The notes: generated by a model not told the origin, from the letters alone. A DNA stretch of 64,000 bases from a bacterium (GCA_016125085.1 WGMM01000027.1:1-64000); one strand, 5' to 3'; shown: positions 34,574 through 43,745, counted from the first letter of the stretch. Numbers and translations: made by a program.

Positions 34574-36319
34574 ATGGATCAAGTCAAGAAGTTTCTCCGA
34601 ATCCTCGTCGCCCAGCGGTTCTGGATCCTTTGCGTGATCGCCGCTCTGGTGCCGATGATCGCCTACTTCGTAGGTGCCGGCAAAATCTCCGCCGAAACGG
34701 CGGCCAAGACATCCGAGATCGAAACTGCCAACAAGGGCGTCGATCCCTACAAATCGGGCCGCAAGCCGAACCCGGACTGGAAGAATATGACTTCTTCCCA
34801 GACCGAAAAGCTCACGGGAGAAATCAATGTCGCCTGGAAGGAATTGTATTCCCGCCAGGCTCCGCTTCTCCGCTGGCCCCTTGACCGTGTCGAGGAAAAG
34901 TTCCGGGCCTGGGGACGCAAGCACCCTGAGCCCATGGAAGCTTCCCCGGACGAAGTCTCGGACCTGGTCCAGGATTACGTCAATTTCTATCCCGAGTATG
35001 TGACGACGGTTTACAAGTCCTTCCGCCCCTTCGACTTCGTCGAGGGAACCGGGATCGTCGTCTCGCCTGACGAAAAGGGCCTTCTGCGTCCTTCCTCCTT
35101 CGAGATTTCCAAGGCTCCCAAGCTTGGCGACATCTGGAAGGAACAGGAGAAGATGTGGGTCAGCCAGGCGATTCTGGATGTCGTCGAGCAGGTGAACAAG
35201 CAGGCCAAGGCATGGGACGAAGCGCCGATCAAGCAGATCATCCGACTCGAAGTCGCCAGCGATGCCGCGCTTGACCCGATGTCCCAGACCAAGGGCGTGA
35301 CGCTCGTCGACGCCCCCGGAATTCTCGCCCCTGGCGAATCCGCGGAAGGCGAGGTCGCGGCCGATGACGCCAGCATGTCGAGCCTTGGTTATGGCGCTCC
35401 TCCCGACATGATGTCCGGCGGAATGGCCGGACGCATGATGGGTGGCGATGAAATGATGGGCGGCATGATGGGTGGGATGATGGGCGGCGGCGGTGGCGGA
35501 ACGTCGACCGCTCCCGATGTCGTCAAATTTCTCGCTCCGCCGGAAGGTGTCGAAAATCCACCATACTTCATCGTCCCGATCAAGCTCACCACGCTGATCG
35601 AACAGGACAAGGTCGCTGACCTGCTCGTACAGCTGGAACGTTCGCCAATGGCGATCCAGGTCATGGGGCTGGAACTGGCGAAGCCTTCGATCAAGGTCGT
35701 CAAACCTGAAAAAGGCGATTCCAGCATGCTGGCCTATGGCGGCATGACCGGCATGATGGGCGGCATGGGCCGTAGCATGGGCGATATGCCCGGCATGGAC
35801 ATGGGCGGTTACATGGGGTCCATGATGGGCGGTATGGGCCGTGGCGCTGGCATGGGCGAAATGATGGGCGGGATGGGTGGCATGCCCGGCATGGACATGG
35901 GCGGCTACATGGGCGGCATGGCTGGCGGCGAAGTTCGCAAGGGCACCGATGTGCGTTCCAAGGATCGCCGCGCCGACCGCAAGAAGGCCGAAGAGGCCTT
36001 GAAAAACCGCTCTCGTGTCAGTCTTCAGGATCCTTACTACAACGTGGTCGAATTGACCGTCTACGGTCAGGCCAGGTTCTATAACCCGCCGCCTCCGCCG
36101 CCGGCCGAAACCAGCGACACAGTCGCTTCCGGTACGGAGAACACGGACGAGCCCAAGGCCGACGCACCGAAGGCTGAGGAGCCCAAGGCCGAGGAGCCGA
36201 AGGCAGAGGAACCCAAGGCCGACGCACCGAAGGCAGAGGAACCCAAGGCCGACGCACCGAAGGCTGAGGAGCCCAAGGCCGAGGAGCCTGCCGCAGGCAC
36301 GGAACCGAAACCCGAATGA
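34574..36319 (+). CDS. PilO-like single-pass membrane protein with Met/Gly tracts and KAEEP repeats
   Basis: A 581-residue protein starting with a short basic cytoplasmic tail and one helix (about 15-34, RFWILCVIAALVPMIAYFVG), then a long extracytoplasmic part. The position after a PilMN fusion and the layout suggest a PilO equivalent, but sequence similarity is not obvious. Met/Gly-rich tracts lie at 278-308 and 386-452, flanking a folded stretch (PYFIVPIKLTTLIEQDKVADLLVQLE) that looks like a ferredoxin-like PilO core. The C-terminus is PPPPPP followed by Lys-Ala-Glu-Glu-Pro repeats (526-572). The ATG at 34574 has an AGGTGA site and is 79 bases after the previous stop. Confidence 0.75.
   Translation: MDQVKKFLRILVAQRFWILCVIAALVPMIAYFVGAGKISAETAAKTSEIETANKGVDPYKSGRKPNPDWKNMTSSQTEKLTGEINVAWKELYSRQAPLLRWPLDRVEEKFRAWGRKHPEPMEASPDEVSDLVQDYVNFYPEYVTTVYKSFRPFDFVEGTGIVVSPDEKGLLRPSSFEISKAPKLGDIWKEQEKMWVSQAILDVVEQVNKQAKAWDEAPIKQIIRLEVASDAALDPMSQTKGVTLVDAPGILAPGESAEGEVAADDASMSSLGYGAPPDMMSGGMAGRMMGGDEMMGGMMGGMMGGGGGGTSTAPDVVKFLAPPEGVENPPYFIVPIKLTTLIEQDKVADLLVQLERSPMAIQVMGLELAKPSIKVVKPEKGDSSMLAYGGMTGMMGGMGRSMGDMPGMDMGGYMGSMMGGMGRGAGMGEMMGGMGGMPGMDMGGYMGGMAGGEVRKGTDVRSKDRRADRKKAEEALKNRSRVSLQDPYYNVVELTVYGQARFYNPPPPPPAETSDTVASGTENTDEPKADAPKAEEPKAEEPKAEEPKADAPKAEEPKADAPKAEEPKAEEPAAGTEPKPE
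35405..35929 (+). repeat. Two Met/Gly coding tracts in the PilO-like gene
   Basis: Tracts at 35405-35497 and 35729-35929 encode repeats such as GGMMGGMM and MPGMDMGGYMG. The second contains the block MPGMDMGGYMG twice. The intervening 230 bases encode a normal folded segment. Confidence 0.8.
36149..36289 (+). repeat. KAEEP/KADAP pentapeptide-type tandem repeat
   Basis: About nine copies of a 15-base unit coding for Lys-Ala-Glu-Glu-Pro or Lys-Ala-Asp-Ala-Pro at the end of the PilO-like gene. Copy number is likely to vary between strains; such Pro/Lys/Glu repeats often span the periplasm or bind peptidoglycan. Confidence 0.85.
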
Positions 36320-36332
36320 CGTGTTCGCGGCA

Positions 36333-36425
36333 CGTGGCCAGTCCTTGCCGGTAATCCGGCTGGTTTCAGGCCACGGCGATCCGCCCTGACATTTTCATCC
36401 CAGTGACATTCCAGGCCCGGGCCTG
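36333..36425. other. Intercistronic hairpin and palindrome
   Basis: CGTGGCC (36333-36339) pairs with GGCCACG (36369-36375), enclosing GCCGG/CCGGC (36347-36351 with 36356-36360). A 14-base perfect palindrome follows at 36412-36425. They lie in the 148-base gap between the PilO-like gene and the third gene and could tune mRNA levels within the operon. There is no T tract. Confidence 0.4.
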
Positions 36426-36467
36426 AACGGCTCCATCCGAGGCGAATCAAGAGGGAACGAATCCGAA

Positions 36468-38480
36468 ATGGCCAATCCCAAAGTCCAGAAAATACTCGAC
36501 AAGACGAAGGCCTTCTTCACCAATCATGGCGAGAAGCTGGCCGTGGCGTTCGGCGGCATCATGTTCGTGATCGGATCGGCGCTGGCGATTGCCAAGCCGA
36601 CGATCCAGATTACGCCTCAGGCTGTCGCTACCAACGCCGAATCCGCCGAAAAGAACCTGAATCAGCCTCAGGCGCAGGAAGACATCGTCGCGGCTCTGGC
36701 CGATGCCGGGATCAAGGATCTCAACTTCGCTGACCGCGTGAAAAAAGCTGAGTCGGACCCGATCGACGTCAACGAACTGAAGCTCAAGCACCGTTGGGTA
36801 ACGCTCGAACCTGGCGCAGGTCTCATTCGGGACACGCCTGTTCTCGTCGCAATCGAGGACGTGTACGCCATGGCTGGTCGTGGCGGATCGACCCTTTTCG
36901 AAACTGACGAGAAGGGCGAACGGATTCCGGATGACGGTTCGGATTCGGACGAAAAGGAAAAGACCGCTGGCGGCCGACGGAATCGGGGTGGCGAAGGCGG
37001 CATGGGCTTCGGCCTTGGCGGCCAGCCGAAACAATCCGCCAAGGAGAAAGCGGAGGAAGAAGCCCGATTCAAGCGGCAACAGGAAGAACGATCCCGTTCT
37101 CTTGCGGGCAATGCCAACGTAGACCGTACGAAAGCCCGGGAGAAAGATCGCGACGCAGCGAAGAAGGATGACGGCAACGCGCCGGACGGGCCTCAAGGCC
37201 CCTTCAAGGAAAGCCTGAAGGGTATTCGCTGGGCCGCCGTCACAGGGATTCTTGACAACAAGGCCTTGCGAGAAAACTACGCCAAAGCGTTGCGGAAGGA
37301 CTTCTCCGAAGCCGCTCCGAACTTCCAGCGAGTCGAGCTGGAACGCCAGGAACTGAATTCGGACGGATCCTGGAGCGACTGGCAGGCGATCGATTACGAC
37401 GAGAACTACCTGGTTCTCGACAACCTGACCGAAACCGACGAGGAACTCGTTCCCCAGGAGAATATTCTGGATACGCTGGTTGACCCGCTCCCTTTCCTGC
37501 TGAACGGTGCCTTCGGCGGCGTTCACGTGGCGAGCCTCGTCCCCTCGGAAAAGCGGGAAATCAAGCGCCCTGATCCTAAAGACCGCATGGCCATGGGCGG
37601 AATGGGCGGCAACATGGGCATGATGATGGGCGGCCGGGGCCGTGGTGGCGCTGGCGAGGACATGGGCGGCAACATGGGCATGATGATGGGCGCAGGCGGT
37701 CGCGGCATGGGCGGCGACGATTACGCCGGATTCCTCTTCGGTGGCGGCACGGGGGCGGCGGATGACACCAACTTCCCCAAATCCGAAGAAGACGACGTGA
37801 TGGTCCGGGCCTTCGACTTCACCGTCAAACCCGATGCGACCTATCGCTATCGGGCCCGCATCAAAGTGATCAACCCCAATTATCAACGTGATGACGTCAA
37901 CCCCGGTGTCGACACTGCCGCTCAGTTCATGTTCGGCCCCTGGAGCGAAGACACCAATCCCGTCTATGTTCCCAGCGATGTTGCGACTTATGCCGTGGCC
38001 AAGGCTCCTCCATCGACCCAGGGCGGCCCGGCCGATCTCGTTCTGTTCGATGTCGCCGCATTCAATCCGGAAGATGGCATGACCGTCGTCCGCCAGTTCC
38101 CGGCTGGCCCCGGCATGATCATCGGTGAGCCGAATACGTGCCAGATTCCGGCCCACGACGGTTCCGGCGCGAAGAACAAAACCGTTGACTTCACCAGTCG
38201 ACAGATCGTTCTGGCGACCAGAGGCGGGCAGATCAGCCTGGCCCCGCTCGGTGGTCGCGGGTCGGTGACCATGCCAGCGATGGCCTTCGTGATGAAGGCC
38301 GATGGCACGATCGTCGTTCGGAACGAATCCAAGGACGTGAACGACCCTGACCTCAAGTTCACCAAGCAGGTTTATTCCGAAGAACTCAAGAAATCGGACA
38401 AAGCCCGCCAGAAGGGTGACATGAACATGGGTGAAGGCATGGGGATGGGAATGGGTATGGGCATGGGCGGCGGACGTTGA
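36468..38480 (+). CDS. Membrane-anchored protein of the pilus-like operon with Met/Gly tracts
   Basis: A 670-residue protein. A short N-terminal helix precedes one membrane segment (about 24-43, LAVAFGGIMFVIGSALAIAK), and the rest is extracytoplasmic. Two beta-rich parts resemble fibronectin-like or PilP-like sandwiches: RWVTLEPGAGLIRDTPVLVAIED (broken here at RWVTLEPG) near 109-135 and FDFTVKPDATYRYRARIKVI near 449-470. A charged Lys/Glu/Arg-rich linker spans about 160-240. Met/Gly tracts lie at 374-416 and at the very end (651-670, GMGMGMGMGMGG type). No close family is recognised; by position it could do the job of PilP. Ribosome binding site GAGGGA. A strong terminator follows. Confidence 0.72.
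   Translation: MANPKVQKILDKTKAFFTNHGEKLAVAFGGIMFVIGSALAIAKPTIQITPQAVATNAESAEKNLNQPQAQEDIVAALADAGIKDLNFADRVKKAESDPIDVNELKLKHRWVTLEPGAGLIRDTPVLVAIEDVYAMAGRGGSTLFETDEKGERIPDDGSDSDEKEKTAGGRRNRGGEGGMGFGLGGQPKQSAKEKAEEEARFKRQQEERSRSLAGNANVDRTKAREKDRDAAKKDDGNAPDGPQGPFKESLKGIRWAAVTGILDNKALRENYAKALRKDFSEAAPNFQRVELERQELNSDGSWSDWQAIDYDENYLVLDNLTETDEELVPQENILDTLVDPLPFLLNGAFGGVHVASLVPSEKREIKRPDPKDRMAMGGMGGNMGMMMGGRGRGGAGEDMGGNMGMMMGAGGRGMGGDDYAGFLFGGGTGAADDTNFPKSEEDDVMVRAFDFTVKPDATYRYRARIKVINPNYQRDDVNPGVDTAAQFMFGPWSEDTNPVYVPSDVATYAVAKAPPSTQGGPADLVLFDVAAFNPEDGMTVVRQFPAGPGMIIGEPNTCQIPAHDGSGAKNKTVDFTSRQIVLATRGGQISLAPLGGRGSVTMPAMAFVMKADGTIVVRNESKDVNDPDLKFTKQVYSEELKKSDKARQKGDMNMGEGMGMGMGMGMGGGR
37602..37691 (+). 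repeat. Exact 30-base repeat with 60-base period
   Basis: The 30 bases at 37602-37631 recur exactly at 37662-37691, encoding Met-Gly-Gly-Asn-Met-Gly-Met-Met-Met-Gly twice. This points to recent tandem duplication within the Met/Gly tract. Confidence 0.85.
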
Positions 38481-38515
38481 TCGCCCAGCTCATTCACAAG
38501 ATGCGGAAATTCTCG

Positions 38516-38547
38516 CCGAGCCGGAGGAACCAGATCCTCCGGCTCGG
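38516..38547 (+). terminator. Strong hairpin terminator after the pilus-like operon
   Basis: CCGAGCCGGAGGA (38516-38528) and TCCTCCGGCTCGG (38535-38547) form a perfect 13-base stem with a 6-base loop, 36 bases after the stop. The tail TTCATTTCG is only moderately T-rich. It is the best terminator in the window and separates this operon from hisB. Confidence 0.8.
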
Positions 38548-38660
38548 TTCATTTCGATGACGACTTGCCTTGGCCTCTCCCGGGTGAAACATTACATTGG
38601 ATCTCCGTTCCGACCCAACCTTCGTACAACTTCTCGCGGCACCATGCCAAGATCCAGGAA

Positions 38661-39254
38661 ATGTCCAGAAGCTTCAGCCTGAAACGCAATACCGCCGAAA
38701 CACGCATCGAACTTTCCATCGATCTCGACGGATCGGGCCGCTCGACGATCGCCACGGGCCTGGGCTTCCTCGACCACATGCTGACTCTCTTCGCACGTCA
38801 TGCCATGATTGACCTGGAAGTCACCTGCCAGGGCGACACGCATGTGGACGGCCATCACTCGGCTGAAGATATCGGAATTTGCCTGGGCCAGGCCATCGAT
38901 AAGGCCCTCGGCGACAAAAAAGGCCTGACTCGATATGGCCACATGACCTTGCCCATGGACGAGACTCTCGTTCAAGTCGCCCTGGACCTCTCCGGCCGCC
39001 CGTACTTCGTCTGGAAAGTGGATTTCCCCACGCCCAAAGTCGGCGAATTCGATACCGAACTCGTCGAGGAATTCTGGCACGCCGTCTGTATTCAGGCCCG
39101 CATGAATCTGCATGCCATCCTGATCCACGGCCGAAACAGCCACCACATTTCCGAAGCCCTTTTCAAAGGTCTGGCCCGGGCCTTTCGCCAGGCATGGTCG
39201 ATCGACCCACGCGAAACCGGTGTGCCTTCCACCAAGGGAACTCTGACCGATTGA
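38661..39254 (+). CDS. hisB: Imidazoleglycerol-phosphate dehydratase
   Basis: Dehydrates imidazole-glycerol phosphate to imidazole-acetol phosphate, the step before HisC. The monofunctional form of 197 residues, without the phosphatase domain found in E. coli. The two manganese-binding repeats are visible: [14 protein letters not shown] and [15 protein letters not shown] in the first half, then [15 protein letters not shown] and [18 protein letters not shown] in the second. The ATG at 38661 has an AGGAA site. It lies 33 kb from hisC and hisD, so the his genes are dispersed in this genome. The next gene starts 7 bases after its stop. Confidence 0.94.
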   Translation: MSRSFSLKRNTAETRIELSIDLDGSGRSTIATGLGFLDHMLTLFARHAMIDLEVTCQGDTHVDGHHSAEDIGICLGQAIDKALGDKKGLTRYGHMTLPMDETLVQVALDLSGRPYFVWKVDFPTPKVGEFDTELVEEFWHAVCIQARMNLHAILIHGRNSHHISEALFKGLARAFRQAWSIDPRETGVPSTKGTLTD

Positions 39255-39261
39255 CGCCCCC

Positions 39262-40263
39262 ATGCACGACCTGACGAGTTCCCCGGATCGCCCGCAATCA
39301 GCACGGGCCCGCAAGCGATCGCCCCTGGCGACCATGGTTTTGCTGGCGATCGGTTTCGGGCTGCTGGGCTGGTCCATTGCCCAGAACGCTGAGCCGATTC
39401 GCCAGTGCCTCTCAGGCCGTCCCGATTTCGGGCTCATGGCGCTGGCATTCGTGCTCTACTCAGTCGGAATGCTGGCCGCGTTCGTCCGCTGGTTCGGGCT
39501 CGTTCGCATGCTTGGCGTTCCGATTCCGCTGACAGATTCGCTCCGGCTCTCGATCGTCGGAAGTCTGTTCAACCTGGTCATCCCCGGCGCGGTCGGCGGC
39601 GATCTCGTCAAAGCCGGCTATCTGGCGCGAATGGACATTCCCAAAACCCGCGTTTTCTCGAGTATGGTCATCGACAGGCTCCTGGGCCTCCTGGGGCTGT
39701 TTATGCTCGCTGCCGTCGCAGGTGTTTCCTCCTGGGCCGATTCCGATGCACCCGTGCGCCGCCTGACTCTCTTCGTCCTGATCATGATCGCTGCCCTCAT
39801 CGGCACTCTCGGCCTTATCTTCAGCGGCGTGATCGGCCGCAACTCGCCCCGCACGCGAGAACTTCAGGCAATGTCTGCCGCCTACCGGGGCCATCTTGCG
39901 GGCGTCGGTTTCTGGGTGCTGGTATCTGTCGGGATTCATGCGCTGAATACCGTGGCGTTTTATCTCATGAGCCGGGCGATTTTGCCGGAGTTGCAGATCG
40001 GTCCGGTGCCCCATTTCCAGGTCGTGCCACTGGTTCTGTTCAGTACGGCTGCGCCGATACCGCTGGGGGCTATCGGATTCTCCGAAAACGTCAGCGGCTA
40101 TCTATTCCGCAATGTCGGCCACCCCAACGGCGCTGTGGCGATGATGGGTTTCCGGCTGCTCCAGTACGCATTCGCCGCAATCGCGGCTGTCATTTATGCC
40201 GCGAATTGGAAGGCCATGCGCGACTTCGTCGACCGTGACTGGACAGGTGCCGAGCAAAGTTGA
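39262..40263 (+). CDS. Flippase-like membrane protein (LPG synthase TM / UPF0104 family)
   Basis: A 333-residue integral membrane protein with about 8 helices, matching the lysylphosphatidylglycerol synthase transmembrane-region family (YbhN/AglD-like). Diagnostic segments are LRLSIVGSLFNLVIPGAVGGDLVKAGYL (seen as SLFNLVIPGAVGGDLVKAGY) and DRLLGLLGLFMLA, then TAAPIPLGAIGFSEN. These proteins move or modify polyprenyl- or lipid-linked substrates; no catalytic LPG synthase domain is attached. It starts 7 bases after hisB and is probably read from the same mRNA. Confidence 0.85.
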   Translation: MHDLTSSPDRPQSARARKRSPLATMVLLAIGFGLLGWSIAQNAEPIRQCLSGRPDFGLMALAFVLYSVGMLAAFVRWFGLVRMLGVPIPLTDSLRLSIVGSLFNLVIPGAVGGDLVKAGYLARMDIPKTRVFSSMVIDRLLGLLGLFMLAAVAGVSSWADSDAPVRRLTLFVLIMIAALIGTLGLIFSGVIGRNSPRTRELQAMSAAYRGHLAGVGFWVLVSVGIHALNTVAFYLMSRAILPELQIGPVPHFQVVPLVLFSTAAPIPLGAIGFSENVSGYLFRNVGHPNGAVAMMGFRLLQYAFAAIAAVIYAANWKAMRDFVDRDWTGAEQS

Positions 40264-40346
40264 ACGTTCTCCAACAGCATTCCTGAAGTCACAAGAATTC
40301 CGGATCCGGACTTGCGGAAACACCAGCCGAAGGAGCAAGGAATCGA

Positions 40347-41819
40347 ATGAGTCCCGCATCCTGCTCCTGGTTTCTCCGAAGTCCGGTAAAGGTGGGCGTT
40401 TTCGCTGTCATCATGGTTTTTTCCATGCTGGTCGCGGCGGATCTCGTCGTGCCGGGGGTCATCGAAAACGCTTACGGCGGTAATGGTCCAAAGAAGCTGA
40501 ACCAGTTTTTCGAGACACGTCGCGACCGCCACTCTCTGGGGCACTATCTACTGCTCTGGACGAACTTTCGTAATGCATGCACGATCGCATCGGCTGCATT
40601 TCTGGCAGTTCTCATCATCATCGATCGGTGCATCGAATGCCGGCGCATGCGATGGTTTCTCGTTCCGTTTTCGGCTGCTTTTCTGGGCATGACCGTGCTC
40701 TGGGGGCCACGGCAGGATTATGTCGCGCACCTGAAAATCTGGGAAGAAACCAACGCCGGACGCGATCCCTGGTGGATCCAGCCGGATTCCGGAATCGTGC
40801 TGAACGCCTACGGACCTCTGTTCGAAGCTTTCGCTCCGCTGGTGCGCATCAATCCGCTCGTACCCAAAATTCTCTTCGCGACGGCATTTCTGATTTATGC
40901 CGTTTTCACTTCGAAATCTGCCGAAGATCATGCGACATGCGATCGCCGCAAGTTCTGGCTTACCGGCGTATGGCTGGCGAATCCATTCTTCTGGCTCGAA
41001 ATTGCATTTTATGGGCATTTCGACATCATCGCCAGCCTGTTCGCGCTTGGCGCAATCGTTGCGCTGAATCGAAGTGGGGCCATACTCGCGGGGACACTCC
41101 TGGGGCTCGGATTTCTGCTGAAATTCGTTCCGATCGTGCTCTTGCCATTTCTCGCTTTCGAAAACCGGGGCCGATTGCGTTCGAACGGCAGGCTGATCGC
41201 CTCTTTCATCGGTACCATGATCGCGGGAATGGCCTTTGCCTGGGGTTTCTGGGGCGATTCGATCTTCCGGCCACTGTCTTTCGTCTCGACTCGCGGCTCA
41301 AGTCTCCTGTCCGTTTGGCGATATCTCAAGGGACCGCATTCTCCGCTGGTCTGGTCAGGATTTCCCGCCCGAGATTTCGACGGTTTCGCTACGCCAGCCC
41401 TGATCCTCGCCCTTGCCGCCATCTGGCTGATTCTCATGCGTCGACGCACGGAATACGCTCATGCGTGTTTGTGTGCATTGCTGGGTACGGTTCTGTTCTA
41501 TCGTGTCGGGTTCGTGCAATATCAAATGTTCCCGTTCCTGATTATGCCCTATTGGTATTCGAAACACCGTGAAACTGTCGATACGGACCGTGGAATTCGT
41601 TTTGCCTTAATTGCATACGTGGCCTGGATCGTGGGTTTCGACCTTTTCGATAACGCCGTAGGAGGGATCGTCGGCCACGGAAGAGCCTGGGCTTGGGTGG
41701 AGGATTGGTCCGGTTTACCGAATTTCGTAATGGGAATGACACTGCTGACGAAATTGCTGAGAATGTCAACTATCGTGGATGAACCTTCATCGAGTGCGAA
41801 TCGATCGCATTTCGGATAG
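40347..41819 (+). CDS. GT87/GPI-mannosyltransferase-like membrane glycosyltransferase
   Basis: A 490-residue protein with about 10-12 membrane helices. An acidic pair in the first loop (RQDYVAHLKIWE), then WWIQPDSGIVLNAYGPLFEAF and AFYGHFDIIASLFALGAIVALN with GTLLGLGFLLKFVPIVLLPF, resemble GT-C enzymes of the GT87 and PIG-M type, which use polyprenyl-phosphate sugars. The exact sugar and acceptor are unknown. The ribosome binding site AGGAGCAAGGA is strong. It follows the flippase-like gene by 83 bases, so the two may act on the same lipid-linked substrate. Confidence 0.75.
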   Translation: MSPASCSWFLRSPVKVGVFAVIMVFSMLVAADLVVPGVIENAYGGNGPKKLNQFFETRRDRHSLGHYLLLWTNFRNACTIASAAFLAVLIIIDRCIECRRMRWFLVPFSAAFLGMTVLWGPRQDYVAHLKIWEETNAGRDPWWIQPDSGIVLNAYGPLFEAFAPLVRINPLVPKILFATAFLIYAVFTSKSAEDHATCDRRKFWLTGVWLANPFFWLEIAFYGHFDIIASLFALGAIVALNRSGAILAGTLLGLGFLLKFVPIVLLPFLAFENRGRLRSNGRLIASFIGTMIAGMAFAWGFWGDSIFRPLSFVSTRGSSLLSVWRYLKGPHSPLVWSGFPARDFDGFATPALILALAAIWLILMRRRTEYAHACLCALLGTVLFYRVGFVQYQMFPFLIMPYWYSKHRETVDTDRGIRFALIAYVAWIVGFDLFDNAVGGIVGHGRAWAWVEDWSGLPNFVMGMTLLTKLLRMSTIVDEPSSSANRSHFG

Positions 41820-41852
41820 GAATGATTACGACTCCGGTGGATCCCGGAACGT

Positions 41853-42638
41853 TCAAGCAGGCGTTCGAGGTTTCGGCGGCCTGGGGAAGAAGGCTGATGT
41901 CCGGCGTTTGTAATCTGCATAATCGGGTCGGCGGTCGGTGATCGTCTTTTCGAGCAGGGTGACACCCGAAACTTTCATCAGTAGCCACGACATGGCCAGG
42001 GGGCTGAGGATTGTCCAGCCTGCCGCACCCATCGCCGCGACGATAAATATTCCCCACCAGACGCAGAAATCTCCGAAATAATTCGGGTGCCGGGTCCAGG
42101 CCCACAGGCCTTTGTCCATGACTTTTCCGGAATTCTCCGGTCGAGATTTGAACCGGGCGAGCTGGGCGTCACCTGCGGTTTCGAAGAACAGGCCAATGCC
42201 CCAGATCGCGATACCGAATGCATCGAATACCGTGATCGGCTGCGGGACATTTCGAAGGATTGCCACCTGAATCGGCAATGCCACGAACCAGAGAATCAAT
42301 GCCTGTAACCAGAAGACCGTGAAAAGGCTGATCCGTACGAATTTAGGTCCATGCTTCGCACGCATGGCCGAATATCGTTTGTCTTCCGGATGCCCCCAGT
42401 TGCGAATAAGCAGAAAGCCCGATAGCCGCAATCCCCATAATGTCGTCATCGCTGCGATGATCAGCACCCGAAATGCAGGTGCTTCGACTCGAAATAATGT
42501 CACCCAGGCGACGATCACGAAACCTGTGCCCCAGAAGGGGTCGACGATGCTCACGTCGCGAATCAAGCTGGCCATGGCCCAGAGCAGGGTCATGGCCGCC
42601 AGAAGGATCGCCAGATTCGTGATAAGTATCGCAAGCAC
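41853..42638 (-). CDS. DUF1295 membrane protein (steroid 5-alpha-reductase/ICMT-like)
   Basis: A 261-residue protein with about 6-7 membrane helices, COG3752 type. The diagnostic C-terminal block WAWTRHPNYFGDFCVWWG and LLEKTITDRRPDYADYKRRT is shared with 3-oxo-5-alpha-steroid dehydrogenases and isoprenylcysteine methyltransferases; it binds NADPH or SAM. The start is a GTG at 42638. It is the last of five closely packed minus-strand genes, 27 bases after the second CFA-type gene. In this setting it probably reduces or remodels a modified fatty-acyl chain, which is an inference. Confidence 0.85.
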   Translation of the reverse strand: MLAILITNLAILLAAMTLLWAMASLIRDVSIVDPFWGTGFVIVAWVTLFRVEAPAFRVLIIAAMTTLWGLRLSGFLLIRNWGHPEDKRYSAMRAKHGPKFVRISLFTVFWLQALILWFVALPIQVAILRNVPQPITVFDAFGIAIWGIGLFFETAGDAQLARFKSRPENSGKVMDKGLWAWTRHPNYFGDFCVWWGIFIVAAMGAAGWTILSPLAMSWLLMKVSGVTLLEKTITDRRPDYADYKRRTSAFFPRPPKPRTPA

Positions 42639-42665
42639 TGGGGGACATCTCTTTCGAAACGCAGA

Positions 42666-43712
42666 TCAAACGCAGGTGCGTTCGAGAAGATAGTGTGAGA
42701 CGAACCACTCTTCGCCGCTGTCGTAACCGAATAGTTCGGCTACCGCCAGGAAGAACACTCGCCACCGATTCAATGCCCGATCGGCTTCTTCGCGGCCAGC
42801 GACGTTGGCCAGAATTTCGCGGACGGCGTCCTTTCTTCGATCCAGATTCACCAGCCAGTCTTCGGCCGTTTTCTGGTAATGCTGGCCATTCCAGTCGAAT
42901 TTCCGAACGACTTTCAAATGCCGGTCGAACTGGTTCAGCAGATCGGTCGCGGGCATGATTCCACCAGTGAAGAAATGGCGGCCCATCCAGTCGGCGGCAC
43001 CTTCGGTTTCGAACGGATACGTGAAATTGCGGTGGCAGAAGATGTGAACGAAAGCTTTACCGTTCGGCTTCAACCATCGAGCCACTTTCTCAGTAAGTCT
43101 GTTGTAGTTCCGCATGTGTTCGAACATCTCGACCGAGACGACCCGATCGAAATGTCCCGATTCGGCTTCGAAATCGTTCATGTCGGCTGTGACGACGTTC
43201 ACGTTCGAAAGTCCGCGACGTGCTGCTTCAGCCTGAATATGGAGCCGCTGGGGTACGGAATTCGAAACTGCCGTGATCCGGCTTGCCGGATATCGCTCGG
43301 CCATCCAGAGCGTCAGCGAGCCCCAGCCGCAGCCAAGTTCGAGCACTGTCTGCCCATCCATAAGCTCCGCGTGGTCGCAGGTCTGAGCCAGGGCCGATTC
43401 TTCGGCTTCGGCTAATGACATGCCAGGACGATCGTAATAGCAACAGCTGTATTTACGCCGAGGCCCGAGCACTTCGGCGAAAAACTCCGGAGGCAGCTCA
43501 TAATGCTGTGCGTTGGCCTTTTCCGGGACGGGGGCGATCGGGCCGTTCCTCAGTGAGTCGACGAAAGCCTTGCGCCGGGGATCGGCCTGGCGGATTTCTG
43601 CTTCGGTACGGATCAGACGCTGCCGGCAAAGTCTACGAATCGCGGTGCGGGTCAAGGTGTCAGGCACCCAGCCCCGCTCGATCGCATCGATACCCATGGA
43701 AATCAGTCGCAT
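42666..43712 (-). CDS. Cyclopropane-fatty-acyl-phospholipid synthase family methyltransferase (second copy)
   Basis: A 348-residue SAM-dependent enzyme of COG2230 that adds a methylene or methyl group to an unsaturated acyl chain in phospholipid. Residues about 70-85 have the family block HYELPPEFFAEVLGP, then KYSCCYYD; motif I is VLELGCGWGSLTLWMAE, and VVSVEMFEHMRNY and GKAFVHIFCHRNFTYPFE follow. The ending GEEWFVSHYLLER is divergent from classic Cfa. The N-terminal 65 residues are helical and differ from the longer neighbour. GAGGT ribosome binding site. It lies 33 bases after the other CFA-type gene. Confidence 0.87.
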   Translation of the reverse strand: MRLISMGIDAIERGWVPDTLTRTAIRRLCRQRLIRTEAEIRQADPRRKAFVDSLRNGPIAPVPEKANAQHYELPPEFFAEVLGPRRKYSCCYYDRPGMSLAEAEESALAQTCDHAELMDGQTVLELGCGWGSLTLWMAERYPASRITAVSNSVPQRLHIQAEAARRGLSNVNVVTADMNDFEAESGHFDRVVSVEMFEHMRNYNRLTEKVARWLKPNGKAFVHIFCHRNFTYPFETEGAADWMGRHFFTGGIMPATDLLNQFDRHLKVVRKFDWNGQHYQKTAEDWLVNLDRRKDAVREILANVAGREEADRALNRWRVFFLAVAELFGYDSGEEWFVSHYLLERTCV

Positions 43713-43745
43713 CGTAAATACCTCGTGATTCGAATGTCTGGTTCG

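Noticed and set aside
36447-38156. 569-codon open frame on the minus strand with His/Ala runs
   Set aside because: Antisense to the third pilus-like gene; the His/Ala runs are the complement of the Met/Gly repeat.
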